Origin: DATLLN01 sp963720885
GTDB taxonomy: Bacteria; Actinomycetota; Thermoleophilia; Gaiellales; JAICJC01
Direction of reading: 5' to 3'
DNA: 64,000 bases
Assembly: GCA_963720885.1 (NCBI GenBank)
Contig: CAVRGW010000006.1
Span: 558,001-622,000 of the forward strand
Shown: piece by piece, positions 8,100 to 15,451 of the stretch
Position numbering within the stretch: the stretch's first letter is position 1
How the letters are laid out: each line of letters opens with the position of its first letter
Made by a program: the position numbers and the translations under genes
The notes under the pieces: model-generated
Seen by the model: the letters and a program-made list of their open reading frames with translations, nothing else
The model's database searches: none
What the model was told of the DNA's origin: nothing

Positions 8100-9491
8100 A
8101 TGCCGGAGAGTCCGCTCGCAGACGCCGTCGACCGGTTCCTGGCCGATCCGGGGACCACCTTCACCGTGCCCGGGCACAAGAGGTCGCCTGCCCTCGCTGA
8201 CGCGTTGCTGCAGCTCGACCTGCCGCTGGTCTCCGGTGCCGACGACTCGCGCATGACGGGCGACGTGCTGGGCCGGGCCGAGCGCCTGGCCGCACAGCTC
8301 TGGGGAGCGGACATGTGCCGCTTCTCGGTCAGCGGCTCGACCCACGGCAACCAGGCGTTCGCGCTGGCCGTCGCCCGTCCGGGCGACAAAGTGATCGTCG
8401 CCCGCACGCTGCACAAGTCGCTCCACGCGGGCCTGGTGCTGGCGGGCCTCGAGCCCGTCTGGGTGCGGCCCGAGGTGGACGCGACCACCGGGCTGTCTCT
8501 GGGCGTTCCCGCTGCGGCGGTCGCGCAGGCGCTGGCCGGGGCGCCCGACACCCGCGCCGTGTTCCTGGTCGAGCCCAGCTACATCGGCCGACTCTCGGAC
8601 ATCGAGGCGATCGCCGAGCTCACGCATGCCGCCGGCGTGCCGCTGGTGGTCGACCAGGCGTGGGGCGCACACCTGGGCTTCCACCCCGCCCTCCCGAAGC
8701 ACGCGATCGCCCGCGGCGCGGACGGCATGGTGACGTCGACGCACAAGAACCTGACCGCCTTCACCCAGGGCTCGATCGTGCTGGCCCGCGGCGAGCGCAT
8801 CGACCTGGCCCGGCTCGACGAGTGCTTCGAGCTGCTGCACACGACCAGCCCGAGCGCCGCGATCATGGCCTCGTCCGATCGAGCACGGGCATTGATCGAA
8901 GAGCGCGGGCCCGAGCTGCTGGGGCGAACCATCGAGATCGTCGCCGACGCTCGCCGGCGGCTGTCGCAGGTGGAAGGACTGACCGTGGTCGACGCGGACG
9001 ATCCGACCAAGCTGGTGCTGGCGCTGGCCGGCACCGGGGCCGACGGCTTCGAGGTGGAGCGCGATCTGTTCGGGCGCGGGATCCGCCTGGAGATGGCCGA
9101 CCGCGACACACTCGTCCCGATCGTCACCCTGGCGGACACCGCGGAGACCGTCGGCCGGCTGGCCGACGGCGTCGCCGACTCGGTCGCCGCGCGGCGCGGC
9201 GAGCCGCGGCCCCCGGCCTCGTCGACCGTCTGGTCGCTGGTCGCCGAGGTGGTGATGAGCCCACGGGATGCGTACTTCGCCCCCCGCCGGCGTCTGGCCT
9301 GGCGCGACGCGGTCGGCCGGATTGCCGCCGAGACAGCAGCGCCGTACCCGCCGGGCATTCCAGCGCTCGCGCCCGGCGAGCTGATCAGCTCCGAGATCCT
9401 GGCCGCCCTGCGCGCTGAGGCTGCGGCCGGCAGCCGGATGGCGTACTGCAGCGATCCGACGCTGGAGACGCTGCTGGTCGTCGACGCGTAG
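8100..9491 (+). CDS. PLP-dependent Orn/Lys/Arg decarboxylase
   Basis: A 463-residue fold-type I decarboxylase of the short, Bacillus SpeA/YaaO-like group without the N-terminal wing domain. FTVPGHKRSP (21-30) is the family start signature, SGSTHGN (78-84) contacts PLP phosphate, VVDQAWGAHL (183-192) carries the PLP aspartate, and STHKN contains the Schiff-base lysine (K216). It makes a polyamine precursor: cadaverine, putrescine or agmatine. Arginine is attractive because an agmatinase lies at 3397, but this is inference from context. Confidence 0.85.
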   Translation: MPESPLADAVDRFLADPGTTFTVPGHKRSPALADALLQLDLPLVSGADDSRMTGDVLGRAERLAAQLWGADMCRFSVSGSTHGNQAFALAVARPGDKVIVARTLHKSLHAGLVLAGLEPVWVRPEVDATTGLSLGVPAAAVAQALAGAPDTRAVFLVEPSYIGRLSDIEAIAELTHAAGVPLVVDQAWGAHLGFHPALPKHAIARGADGMVTSTHKNLTAFTQGSIVLARGERIDLARLDECFELLHTTSPSAAIMASSDRARALIEERGPELLGRTIEIVADARRRLSQVEGLTVVDADDPTKLVLALAGTGADGFEVERDLFGRGIRLEMADRDTLVPIVTLADTAETVGRLADGVADSVAARRGEPRPPASSTVWSLVAEVVMSPRDAYFAPRRRLAWRDAVGRIAAETAAPYPPGIPALAPGELISSEILAALRAEAAAGSRMAYCSDPTLETLLVVDA

Positions 9492-9557
9492 CGGGAACCG
9501 CGGCTGCGCGGCCGCCGTCACAACGGCATCGCCTGCACCGCGAGCGGCACGAGGCTG

Positions 9558-10079
9558 GTGACGCCGGCCGTGCAGCCGCAGCCAGACGGCATCCACGTCG
9601 AGCTGCGGCAGGAGAGCGGCGCGCCGGCGACGCTATCGACCGGCGAAGGCGGCGGCTGGAAGCCGGGCGAGGAGATCGTGCTGACGACCCCGCCGGGCGC
9701 CGTGCGGATGGGCTGCATGACCGACGCCGACTGGAACGCCGATCCGCCGGCTCATCGCGGATGGGTGACGCTGCACGTCAGCGATCCCGACCGGATCTGG
9801 GTCGACGACCGCACCGTCGGCGGCGTTTGCTCGGGAAGCGCGATCGACTACGGCGAGAACGCGCGTGGCCGCCCGCTCGGCGAGCTGCCGGCCGATGCAC
9901 GCAAGGCGTTCCGCTCGGTCGAGCCGGACGACGTCGTGGAGCTCGCGGGGCATCCCCGGCAGCAGCCGATCGAGTACCGCCTGGTGCACGATGGCACGGT
10001 GACCAGCGTCGCTCGGTACTTCGACGACACCCACGGCGGCTGGTTGCTGGACGGCGTCACGGAATGCGGGGACGGCTAG
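9558..10079 (+). CDS. Hypothetical protein, possibly missing its N-terminus
   Basis: A 173-residue soluble protein I cannot name. It reads as a beta-rich domain (GIHVELRQESG, EIVLTTPPGAVRMGC, RGWVTLHVSDPDRIWVDD) followed by a second strand-rich part. The frame is open from the upstream decarboxylase stop and reads ACTASGTRLVTPAV just before the GTG start at 9558, which resembles the mature start of a lipoprotein without its signal peptide. The gene may be 5'-truncated, or the true product starts at 9558. Confidence 0.5.
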   Translation: MTPAVQPQPDGIHVELRQESGAPATLSTGEGGGWKPGEEIVLTTPPGAVRMGCMTDADWNADPPAHRGWVTLHVSDPDRIWVDDRTVGGVCSGSAIDYGENARGRPLGELPADARKAFRSVEPDDVVELAGHPRQQPIEYRLVHDGTVTSVARYFDDTHGGWLLDGVTECGDG

Positions 10080-10096
10080 CCCCGCCTCGGCCGTAG

Positions 10097-10102
10097 TACC
10101 CT
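10097..10102 (+). promoter_or_regulatory. Predicted -10 hexamer, leaderless sigma-factor gene
   Basis: TACCCT lies 7 nt before ATG 10110. The spacing favours ATG 10110 over GTG 10104 as the translation start. Confidence 0.45.
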
Positions 10103-10109
10103 CGTGCTG

Positions 10110-10646
10110 ATGGTGCGCCGCGCATCCGACGCGACGCTCGTGCGCAAGGCCCGGAACGGGTCGCGCGACGCCGCCGGTGAGCTGTTCGGTCGCTACTGGC
10201 CGGGGGCGTGGCGCGCCGCGCTCGTTCTCACCGGGCGCCGGGAGATGGCGGACGACGTGGCGCAGGATGCGTTCGAGCGGGCGTTCGCGGCACTGTCACG
10301 ATTCGACGAGTCGCGGCCGTTCGGCGCCTGGCTGCACCGGATCGTGGTCAACCGTGCGCTCGACCTGATGCGCCGCGAGCGGCGGCTGGTCGGGCTTGAT
10401 CAGATCGCCGAGCCAGAGTCGCCCTGGCGCGACCTGGACGCCGAGGACCGCGAGCTGCTGGATGCCGTGGCGTCCCTCGGCGCGCAGCGGCGCACGGTGA
10501 TCGTGCTGCGCTACGGACTGGGCTACTCGCCGACCGAGATCGCGGAGCTGCTGGAGCTGCCGACCGGCACGGTCAACTCGCGGCTGGCGCGCGCACTCGA
10601 GGATCTGCGGCAGATCAGAGAGGAGGCCGATGCCCACCGAGCTTGA
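10110..10646 (+). CDS. ECF-type RNA polymerase sigma factor
   Basis: About 178 residues with both sigma domains. Region 2 holds ADDVAQDAFERAFAAL and the FGAWLHRIVVNRALDLMRR helix that melts the -10 element. Region 4 holds LGAQRRTVIVLRYGLGYSPTEIAELLELPTGTVNSRLARAL, a helix-turn-helix that reads the -35. The two are joined by a short acidic linker (EPESPWRDLDAED), as in extracytoplasmic-function sigmas. The last 17 bases overlap the following membrane protein, which is therefore the likely cognate anti-sigma or sensor (inference). Confidence 0.9.
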   Translation: MVRRASDATLVRKARNGSRDAAGELFGRYWPGAWRAALVLTGRREMADDVAQDAFERAFAALSRFDESRPFGAWLHRIVVNRALDLMRRERRLVGLDQIAEPESPWRDLDAEDRELLDAVASLGAQRRTVIVLRYGLGYSPTEIAELLELPTGTVNSRLARALEDLRQIREEADAHRA

Positions 10647-11784
10647 GCAGCAGCTCGAGCGCGCACTGCGCGCGCCGGCCGCGACGCCGTCCGACTCTGC
10701 ACGCCGGGCCGCGCTGGACGCGCTGCCGGTCCCGCCGAGGCGGCGCCGCGGGCGGGTGCCGCTGGTGCTGGCGCTGGGGATGGCGATGCTGCTGGCCTCG
10801 GCGGTCACGCTGTACGCCAGCCCGGACGCGCGGCAGGCGATCGGCATCGAGACCTACACGCCGAAGCACGCATTCAAGCCGGGGCCGAAGCGGCTGCAGG
10901 TGCCGGACGGCGCGTCGGGGATCGCTGTGCTCGCCGGTGGCCGGATGTGGGCGACCGCGCACGCCGTCAGCATCAACGGCGCCAAGGCGACGGCGGTCGA
11001 GCTCTCGCCGAACGCGCTGAACATCGCCGTCGGCCGGGGACGCGATCTGGTCGCGGTGCATACGAACGGCAGCGGCGAGCGGGTGCTGCGACGGACGGAG
11101 GGGCAGGTCGTCGCGATCTCCTGGGCGCCGAACCCGATCGAGATCGCGTACGTGGTCAAGGACGGCTCGCGCTACCGGTTGCACCTGATCGAGGGCGACG
11201 GCGACAACGACCGGCTGATCGACCCCTCGGTCGCGCCTGTCCGGCCGACCTGGCGCTGGGACAACGGCGCGGTTGCGTACGTGTCGGCCAACGGCCACGT
11301 TGTCGTGCGCGACCTGATCCATGCTCGGTCGACCGTCTTGCCGGGAGGGTGCCTCGGCTACGCCGAGCAGATCGGGTACGCACCCACCAACTCGGCGCTG
11401 GCGGCCGCGGGTGCCGGGCTGGTCGCCGTCGTGGGCGCACACGGCCCGGCCCATTGCCAGCCGATTCCCGCCGGACTCGTGATCGGCCCACCCGGACCCG
11501 CGAAGGGCCTCACATGGCTCAGTCCAACAACAGTCGTTGCTTCCAACTCGCGCAGCATGTCGCAGTTCCGCTGGTCGGATGGGAGGCTGCGGGTTCTCCG
11601 GCGGCCGCAGGAGACGCGTGGCAACCCGGTGGGAATCGCCGCCCTGCCCGGCAACCGCCTGGTGATCGCGCTCGCCGGCCACCGGCTGCGGATGATCGAG
11701 GTCGACGCAAACACGCTGCACATCCGCCGCGTGCTGCTGGATGCGTCGCCGGCGGACGGCGCGGCTCCGGTCAGCCTGCGCTGA
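10630..11784 (+). CDS. Membrane-anchored beta-propeller protein, sigma-factor partner
   Basis: A 384-residue protein with an N-terminal cytoplasmic segment (LEQQLERALRAPAATPSD), a basic PPRRRRGR stretch, one membrane helix (LVLALGMAMLLASAVTLYA, about 42-60) and a ~320-residue extracytoplasmic part. The outer part shows WD40/TolB-like repeats, for example VAISWAPNPIEIAYV, PTWRWDNGAVAYV and LTWLSPTTVVASN. The N-terminal segment is in the place of an anti-sigma domain but lacks the HxxxCxxC zinc motif. Gene overlap with the sigma factor supports a regulatory pair. The 3' end overlaps the convergent glycosyltransferase by 14 bp. Confidence 0.7.
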   Translation: MPTELEQQLERALRAPAATPSDSARRAALDALPVPPRRRRGRVPLVLALGMAMLLASAVTLYASPDARQAIGIETYTPKHAFKPGPKRLQVPDGASGIAVLAGGRMWATAHAVSINGAKATAVELSPNALNIAVGRGRDLVAVHTNGSGERVLRRTEGQVVAISWAPNPIEIAYVVKDGSRYRLHLIEGDGDNDRLIDPSVAPVRPTWRWDNGAVAYVSANGHVVVRDLIHARSTVLPGGCLGYAEQIGYAPTNSALAAAGAGLVAVVGAHGPAHCQPIPAGLVIGPPGPAKGLTWLSPTTVVASNSRSMSQFRWSDGRLRVLRRPQETRGNPVGIAALPGNRLVIALAGHRLRMIEVDANTLHIRRVLLDASPADGAAPVSLR

Positions 11785-12745
11785 CGCGCTCGTTGAAGTC
11801 GGCCGCCGCCTCCGCGATGCCCGGTTTGGCATCGGGATCGACCGCCGCCTTCACGTGCGTCATGAACTGCGCGGGCGCCGATGGATCGAGCTGCTTGACC
11901 CGGCTGCCGCCGGGGACGGTCAGCAGCGCCTTCGCGACGGCCGCCCGGGTGGCGAACGCGGCCGCGGTCAGCCCCCGCACCGCGTATTCGCCCGCGGCGC
12001 CGTGGTGCTTGCGGGTGTAGATCGCCCGGCTGCGCTCCATCTGGTAGATCCGCCGCTCGGGCACGCCGCTGGTGGTCGCGTTCTCGTAATGCACGAGCGA
12101 CGCGTGAGGGAAATAGGCGATCTCGTAGCCGGCGTCGCGCAGCCGCAGGCAGAGGTCGGGGTCCTCGGAGTAGATGAACAGCTGCTCGTCGAAGCCGCCG
12201 ATGGCGTCCAGCGCTATGCGGCGCGCGAGGATCGCCGCGCCGCACACCCAGTCCACACTGCGGATCGCCTCGCCCCGGGACTGGATCCAGAAGGCGCGCT
12301 GCAGGGTCAGCGTCGTCAGCGCGACCCGCGCCGGGGACGGGAAGTGGAACGCCGAGGGCTGCTCGCGCCCATCCGGGTAGAGGATCCGCGGGCCGGCGGC
12401 GCCGACCCCCGGGTTCTGATCCATGAAGCGGCACATCGCCGTCAGCGAGCCGGGATGCAGCACGGTGTCCTCGTTGAGGATCAGGACGTAGCGTCCGGTC
12501 GACCGCCGGATGGCCTCGTTGTGGTTGGCGCCGAAGCCGTGCCGCTGGTCGCGCTCGACCACCTCGGCGCCCGGGAAGCGCTCGCGGACGGCCGCAGCGC
12601 TGCCGTCGGTCGACGCGTTGTCGATCACGATCGTCTGCAGCGTGATGCCCTCCGCCGCGCCTGGCAACGACTCAAGGCAGGCGAGCAGGAGATCGCGGTT
12701 GTCGGTGTTGACGAGGGAGATCGAGATGTCGGGCTCGACGCTCAC
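11771..12745 (-). CDS. Family 2 glycosyltransferase, rhamnosyltransferase (WbbL) type
   Basis: A 324-residue GT-A enzyme. The nucleotide site is visible as TIVIDNASTDGS (about 38-49), the metal aspartate as ILNEDTVLHPGS (about 88-99), and the acceptor/catalytic region as VCGAAILARR then GGFDEQLFIYSEDPDLCLRLRDAG. This ED-Dx motif set is typical of dTDP-rhamnose:polyprenyl-GlcNAc transferases. The neighbouring dTDP-rhamnose 4-epimerase-like enzyme fits a deoxyhexose donor. The gene overlaps the upstream epimerase by 4 nt. Confidence 0.85.
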   Translation of the reverse strand: MSVEPDISISLVNTDNRDLLLACLESLPGAAEGITLQTIVIDNASTDGSAAAVRERFPGAEVVERDQRHGFGANHNEAIRRSTGRYVLILNEDTVLHPGSLTAMCRFMDQNPGVGAAGPRILYPDGREQPSAFHFPSPARVALTTLTLQRAFWIQSRGEAIRSVDWVCGAAILARRIALDAIGGFDEQLFIYSEDPDLCLRLRDAGYEIAYFPHASLVHYENATTSGVPERRIYQMERSRAIYTRKHHGAAGEYAVRGLTAAAFATRAAVAKALLTVPGGSRVKQLDPSAPAQFMTHVKAAVDPDAKPGIAEAAADFNERVSAG

Positions 12746-13857
12746 CGCGTCAGGCCGGCAGCCTCGAGCTCCTGCGACGCCGAGTCGACCGTGTCCGTCG
12801 CCTGCTGCGTCGCCACCCAGCCGAGCAGCTCCCGCATGCCGTCGTCGAACCGCATCTTCGGCTCGAACCCCAGCAACTCACGGGCCAGCGCGATGTCGGA
12901 CACGCAGTGGCGGATGTCGCCGGCGCGGAACTTGTTGACGATCTCGGGCTGGATGTCCTTGCCCAGACCGCGGGCCAGCTCGCGGGCGACGTCGAGCACC
13001 GTGGTCGGCACGCCGGTGCCCAGGTTGACGGCGCGGTAGTCGGCACCGCCGGTCTCGAGCGCTGTGATACAGCCGGCGGCGATGTCGGAGACGTGGATGA
13101 AGTCGCGGCTCTGCAGGCCGTCCTCGAACACCAACGGGGCGTTGTCGTTCAGCAGCCGGCCGCCGAAGATCGCGGCCACGCCCGTATACGGATTGGACAA
13201 CGCCTGGCGGTCGCCGTAGACGTTGAAGAACCGCATCGCGACGGTCGGCAGCCGATGGGCGCGCCCGATGGCGAGGAACATCTCCTCGTGGTCGCGCTTG
13301 CCGACGGCATAGATCGACATCGGCCAGATCGGCTTCGTCTCATCCGTGGGCAACGGCTCCAGCGGGGCGCCGCACTCGTCGCAGACGAGCTCCCACTCGC
13401 GGCGGTCGAGCTGCTCGTCGCTTCGCACCTGGGGTGCGACCAGGCCGTGCAGCGGGCAGCGGTAGCGGCCCTCGCCGTAGATCGACATCGAGGAGGCGAC
13501 GAGCACGCGGCTGAGCTGGTCACGGCGCTTGGCGATCTCCTCGAGCACGATCGCCGCGCCCATCGCGTTGATCGAGGTGTAGCGCTCGATCGCGTACATC
13601 GACTGGCCCACGCCGACCGCGGCCGCGAAGTGGACGACCGTGTCCACCCCGTCCATGGCGCGCGCGACGGCGTCGCGGTCGCGCACATCGCCGATCTGCA
13701 GCTCGATCTCGGGGTCGAGGTAGGACGGGCGCTCGCCGCCCGCGTGCACCTGCGGATCGAGGTTGTCCAGCGCGCGGACGGTGTGGCCCTTGGCCAGCAG
13801 CGCGTCGCCGAGGTGAGACCCGATGAAGCCGGCGCCGCCGGTGATGAGGACTCGCAT
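12742..13857 (-). CDS. NAD-dependent epimerase, dTDP-L-rhamnose 4-epimerase type
   Basis: A 371-residue extended SDR enzyme. GGAGFIGSH (7-15) binds NAD, VASSMSIYGEG supplies the catalytic serine region and SIYAVGKRDHE contains the YxxxK pair. Between them is an unusual ~40-residue insert with four ligand-like residues, YRCPLHG and VCDECGAP, which looks like a small zinc ribbon. Similar inserts occur in annotated dTDP-L-rhamnose 4-epimerases, hence the call; UDP-glucose epimerases lack it. The product would be dTDP-6-deoxy-L-talose. It is coupled to the downstream glycosyltransferase. Confidence 0.8.
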   Translation of the reverse strand: MRVLITGGAGFIGSHLGDALLAKGHTVRALDNLDPQVHAGGERPSYLDPEIELQIGDVRDRDAVARAMDGVDTVVHFAAAVGVGQSMYAIERYTSINAMGAAIVLEEIAKRRDQLSRVLVASSMSIYGEGRYRCPLHGLVAPQVRSDEQLDRREWELVCDECGAPLEPLPTDETKPIWPMSIYAVGKRDHEEMFLAIGRAHRLPTVAMRFFNVYGDRQALSNPYTGVAAIFGGRLLNDNAPLVFEDGLQSRDFIHVSDIAAGCITALETGGADYRAVNLGTGVPTTVLDVARELARGLGKDIQPEIVNKFRAGDIRHCVSDIALARELLGFEPKMRFDDGMRELLGWVATQQATDTVDSASQELEAAGLTR

Positions 13858-13864
13858 GCGCCGG

Positions 13865-13870
13865 ATGCTA
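13865..13870 (-). promoter_or_regulatory. Predicted -10 hexamer, leaderless epimerase gene
   Basis: TAGCAT (minus strand) lies 7 nt before the ATG at 13857 and overlaps the stop of the nitrilase gene, so the epimerase-glycosyltransferase pair can have its own leaderless promoter. Confidence 0.45.
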
Positions 13871-14779
13871 CCGGTCGCCGTCCGCCAGCAGCGGCAGCAG
13901 GACGTCCTCGCGGGCGTAGTGGCCGACCACGTCGAACCACTGCTTCTCGGCCGCGATCGCGCCCAGATCGCAGTCGGCGACCAGGATCCCGTCCTCGTCG
14001 ACGAGCGGCCCGGCGACCAGCGCGCCGTCCGGGCCCGCGATGCAGCTCCAGCCGCGGGAGAGCGTGGTGCCCGCCTCGATCGGCAGCGGAAAGTCTGCCG
14101 GGTAGTCGGCCGCGGTGACGTGCTGGCAGACGCCGACGGCGTACGCACCCGCCTCGACGGCGATCGTCCGCAGCAGCGACATCCAGCCCTCACCGTAGTC
14201 GGCAGTCGGTGCGATCCAGATCTGCGGGCCGCCGCGGTAGACGGCGTAGCGGGCGAGCGGCATCCGGTTCTCCCAGCAGATCAGGCCACCGATCCGGCCC
14301 AGCGGGGTGCTGACGACTCCCAGGTCGCGGCCGTCGCCGAAGCCATGGAACAGCCGTTCCTGAAACGTCGGCATCAGCTTGCGGTGGCGGTGGAGGATGC
14401 CGTCGGGGCCGAGCAGCAGCATCGTGTTGTAGAGCGTGCCGCCCGGGCGATCGGACTCGCGCTCGTTGACGCCGACGGCGCAGATCAGGTTGCGCTCGCG
14501 GCACTCGGCGACCAGCCTGGCCACCTCCGGCCCGTCGACGGCGACGGAGCTCTCCCACATCCGCTCCCAGATCGCCGACGCCGCGGCGCCGTTGCCGACG
14601 ATCCCGCCGGCCCACGTGTTGGTCGGGTAGATCGAGAGGAAGCACTCCGGGAGCACCGCCAGCTCCGCCCCCTGCCCGGCGGCGTCGGCCAGGAGCGCAC
14701 AGGCCTTCTCGACGCTCGCCTCGAGGTCGAGGACGACGGGCGCAGCCTGGATCGCGGCGATGCGGACGGTTCGCTCCAT
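13868..14779 (-). CDS. Nitrilase-family carbon-nitrogen hydrolase
   Basis: A 303-residue enzyme with the full Glu-Lys-Cys triad: LAVLPECFLSIYP (Glu near 48), HRHRKLMPT (Lys near 132) and GGLICWENRMPL (Cys near 167). The CWENxMPL neighbourhood and length match true nitrilases and cyanide-type hydrolases rather than amidases, so the likely reaction is nitrile to carboxylate plus ammonia. Substrate unknown. It lies immediately downstream of the toxin-antitoxin pair but has its own predicted promoter. Confidence 0.85.
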   Translation of the reverse strand: MERTVRIAAIQAAPVVLDLEASVEKACALLADAAGQGAELAVLPECFLSIYPTNTWAGGIVGNGAAASAIWERMWESSVAVDGPEVARLVAECRERNLICAVGVNERESDRPGGTLYNTMLLLGPDGILHRHRKLMPTFQERLFHGFGDGRDLGVVSTPLGRIGGLICWENRMPLARYAVYRGGPQIWIAPTADYGEGWMSLLRTIAVEAGAYAVGVCQHVTAADYPADFPLPIEAGTTLSRGWSCIAGPDGALVAGPLVDEDGILVADCDLGAIAAEKQWFDVVGHYAREDVLLPLLADGDR

Positions 14780-14786
14780 CGGCGCG

Positions 14787-14792
14787 AGCCTA
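14787..14792 (-). promoter_or_regulatory. Predicted -10 hexamer, leaderless nitrilase gene
   Basis: TAGGCT (minus strand) ends 7 nt before the ATG at 14779. It overlaps the last codons of the VapC-type toxin gene. Confidence 0.45.
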
Positions 14793-15167
14793 CACCGGCA
14801 GGGTCGGCACCTGGAACCGGGCGAAGACCGGATCGCGGGCGACGATCGCAAACCCCTCGAGCTGTGCCTGGGCGACGAGCACGCGGTCGACGTCGTCGCC
14901 GCCCTGATGCGCGAGGGCTCCCGCCAGCGCCGCATGCTCCGCGGTGACGGCCAGCGTGCGGAACTCCGGCTCGGCGACGTGGTCGAGCCACTCGTCCGGG
15001 ATCTCGACGCGGCCCTCGGCCCGCCAGCGCTCGATCTCCCAGATCGTGGCGGCGCTAATTGCGACCTGATTTTCTGGATATGCCATTGCCGCTGTGGCAT
15101 TTGCCGCCATCCCCTCGCCGCCCGAAAGCCACCAGAGCAGCGGGTCGGAATCGACCAGCAGCCTCAC
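14790..15167 (-). CDS. PIN-domain toxin (VapC-like)
   Basis: A 125-residue PIN-fold ribonuclease candidate. The acidic magnesium site is present as LLVDSDPLLWW (Asp near residue 6), AATIWEIE (Glu near 44) and GGDDVDRVLVAQAQ (Asp near 91-94), with a late aspartate in VARDPVF. The family cleaves RNA and is held inactive by the partner antitoxin. The start codon overlaps the antitoxin stop by 4 nt, which sets the order antitoxin then toxin. Confidence 0.85.
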   Translation of the reverse strand: MRLLVDSDPLLWWLSGGEGMAANATAAMAYPENQVAISAATIWEIERWRAEGRVEIPDEWLDHVAEPEFRTLAVTAEHAALAGALAHQGGDDVDRVLVAQAQLEGFAIVARDPVFARFQVPTLPV

Positions 15168-15358
15168 GGCGAGCCGTCGCCGTGGAAGACGACGCGCCCA
15201 CGTAGGGCGCCAGGCTGCCGGCGCGCGCTGCCCGAGGCGACTGGCTGGAGCCGGACGAGCGGCGTCCCGGCGCGGGCGATCAACACCTCCTCGCCCGCAA
15301 GCGCACGCTCGACGAGCCGCGACAGCTGCGTCTTGGCCTCGTGCATGTTCGCAACCAC
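15164..15358 (-). CDS. Phd/YefM-family antitoxin
   Basis: A 64-residue protein with the Phd signature MHEAKTQLSRLVERALAGEEVLIARAGTPLVRL. The N-terminal part should form the DNA-binding dimer, and the C-terminal tail (ALRGRVVFHGDGSP) should wrap the toxin. GTG 15358 is used as start because a -10 hexamer lies 7 nt upstream; ATG 15346 is an alternative. A palindrome upstream is a likely autoregulatory operator. Confidence 0.85.
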   Translation of the reverse strand: MVANMHEAKTQLSRLVERALAGEEVLIARAGTPLVRLQPVASGSARRQPGALRGRVVFHGDGSP

Positions 15359-15365
15359 GCGGACT

Positions 15366-15385
15366 AGCTTAGCTCAGCCGAGCTA
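15366..15385 (-). promoter_or_regulatory. Toxin-antitoxin promoter and operator palindrome
   Basis: On the minus strand TAAGCT (15366-15371) lies 7 nt before GTG 15358. Abutting it is the perfect inverted repeat TAGCTC-AGCC-GAGCTA (15370-15385). A dyad touching the -10 is the usual place for Phd/VapB-type autorepression (inference). Confidence 0.5.
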
Positions 15386-15388
15386 GGA

Positions 15389-15435
15389 GTGCCCGGCACC
15401 GTGCCTGGCACCGACCCGGGCACCGTGCCCGGCAC
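15389..15435. repeat. GTGCCYGGCAC palindrome cluster
   Basis: Three 11-bp palindromes of form GTGCC[C/T]GGCAC lie at 15389-15399, 15401-15411 and 15425-15435, with a CCCGGGCACC part-copy between the last two. The cluster fills the space between the divergent antitoxin and HIT genes. The same unit recurs at 32.44-32.53 kb. It looks like a REP-type extragenic repeat. Confidence 0.8.
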
Positions 15436-15438
15436 GCG

Positions 15439-15444
15439 TAGACT
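15439..15444 (+). promoter_or_regulatory. Predicted -10 hexamer, leaderless HIT gene
   Basis: TAGACT lies 7 nt before GTG 15452. It supports 15452 as the start, rather than an upstream in-frame codon that would translate the palindromes into a PGTVPGT repeat. Confidence 0.5.
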
Positions 15445-15451
15445 GCGACCA

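Noticed and set aside
8579..9596. Long minus-strand frames opposite the decarboxylase gene
   Set aside because: The plus strand encodes a full PLP decarboxylase with all catalytic motifs; the antisense frames show no family features.
13868..15100. Longer nitrilase with an N-terminal extension to 15100
   Set aside because: The extension is antisense-frame sequence over the PIN toxin gene; ATG 14779 gives the standard family start and has a promoter 7 nt upstream.
15389..15435. Short CRISPR-like array
   Set aside because: Units are 11-bp palindromes with spacers of 1-13 bp and there are no cas genes.
15389..15451. Upstream N-terminal extension of the HIT protein reading PGTVPGTDPGTVPGT
   Set aside because: It is the in-frame translation of the palindromic repeats; the -10 hexamer at 15439 and the normal HIT opening at GTG 15452 argue against it.
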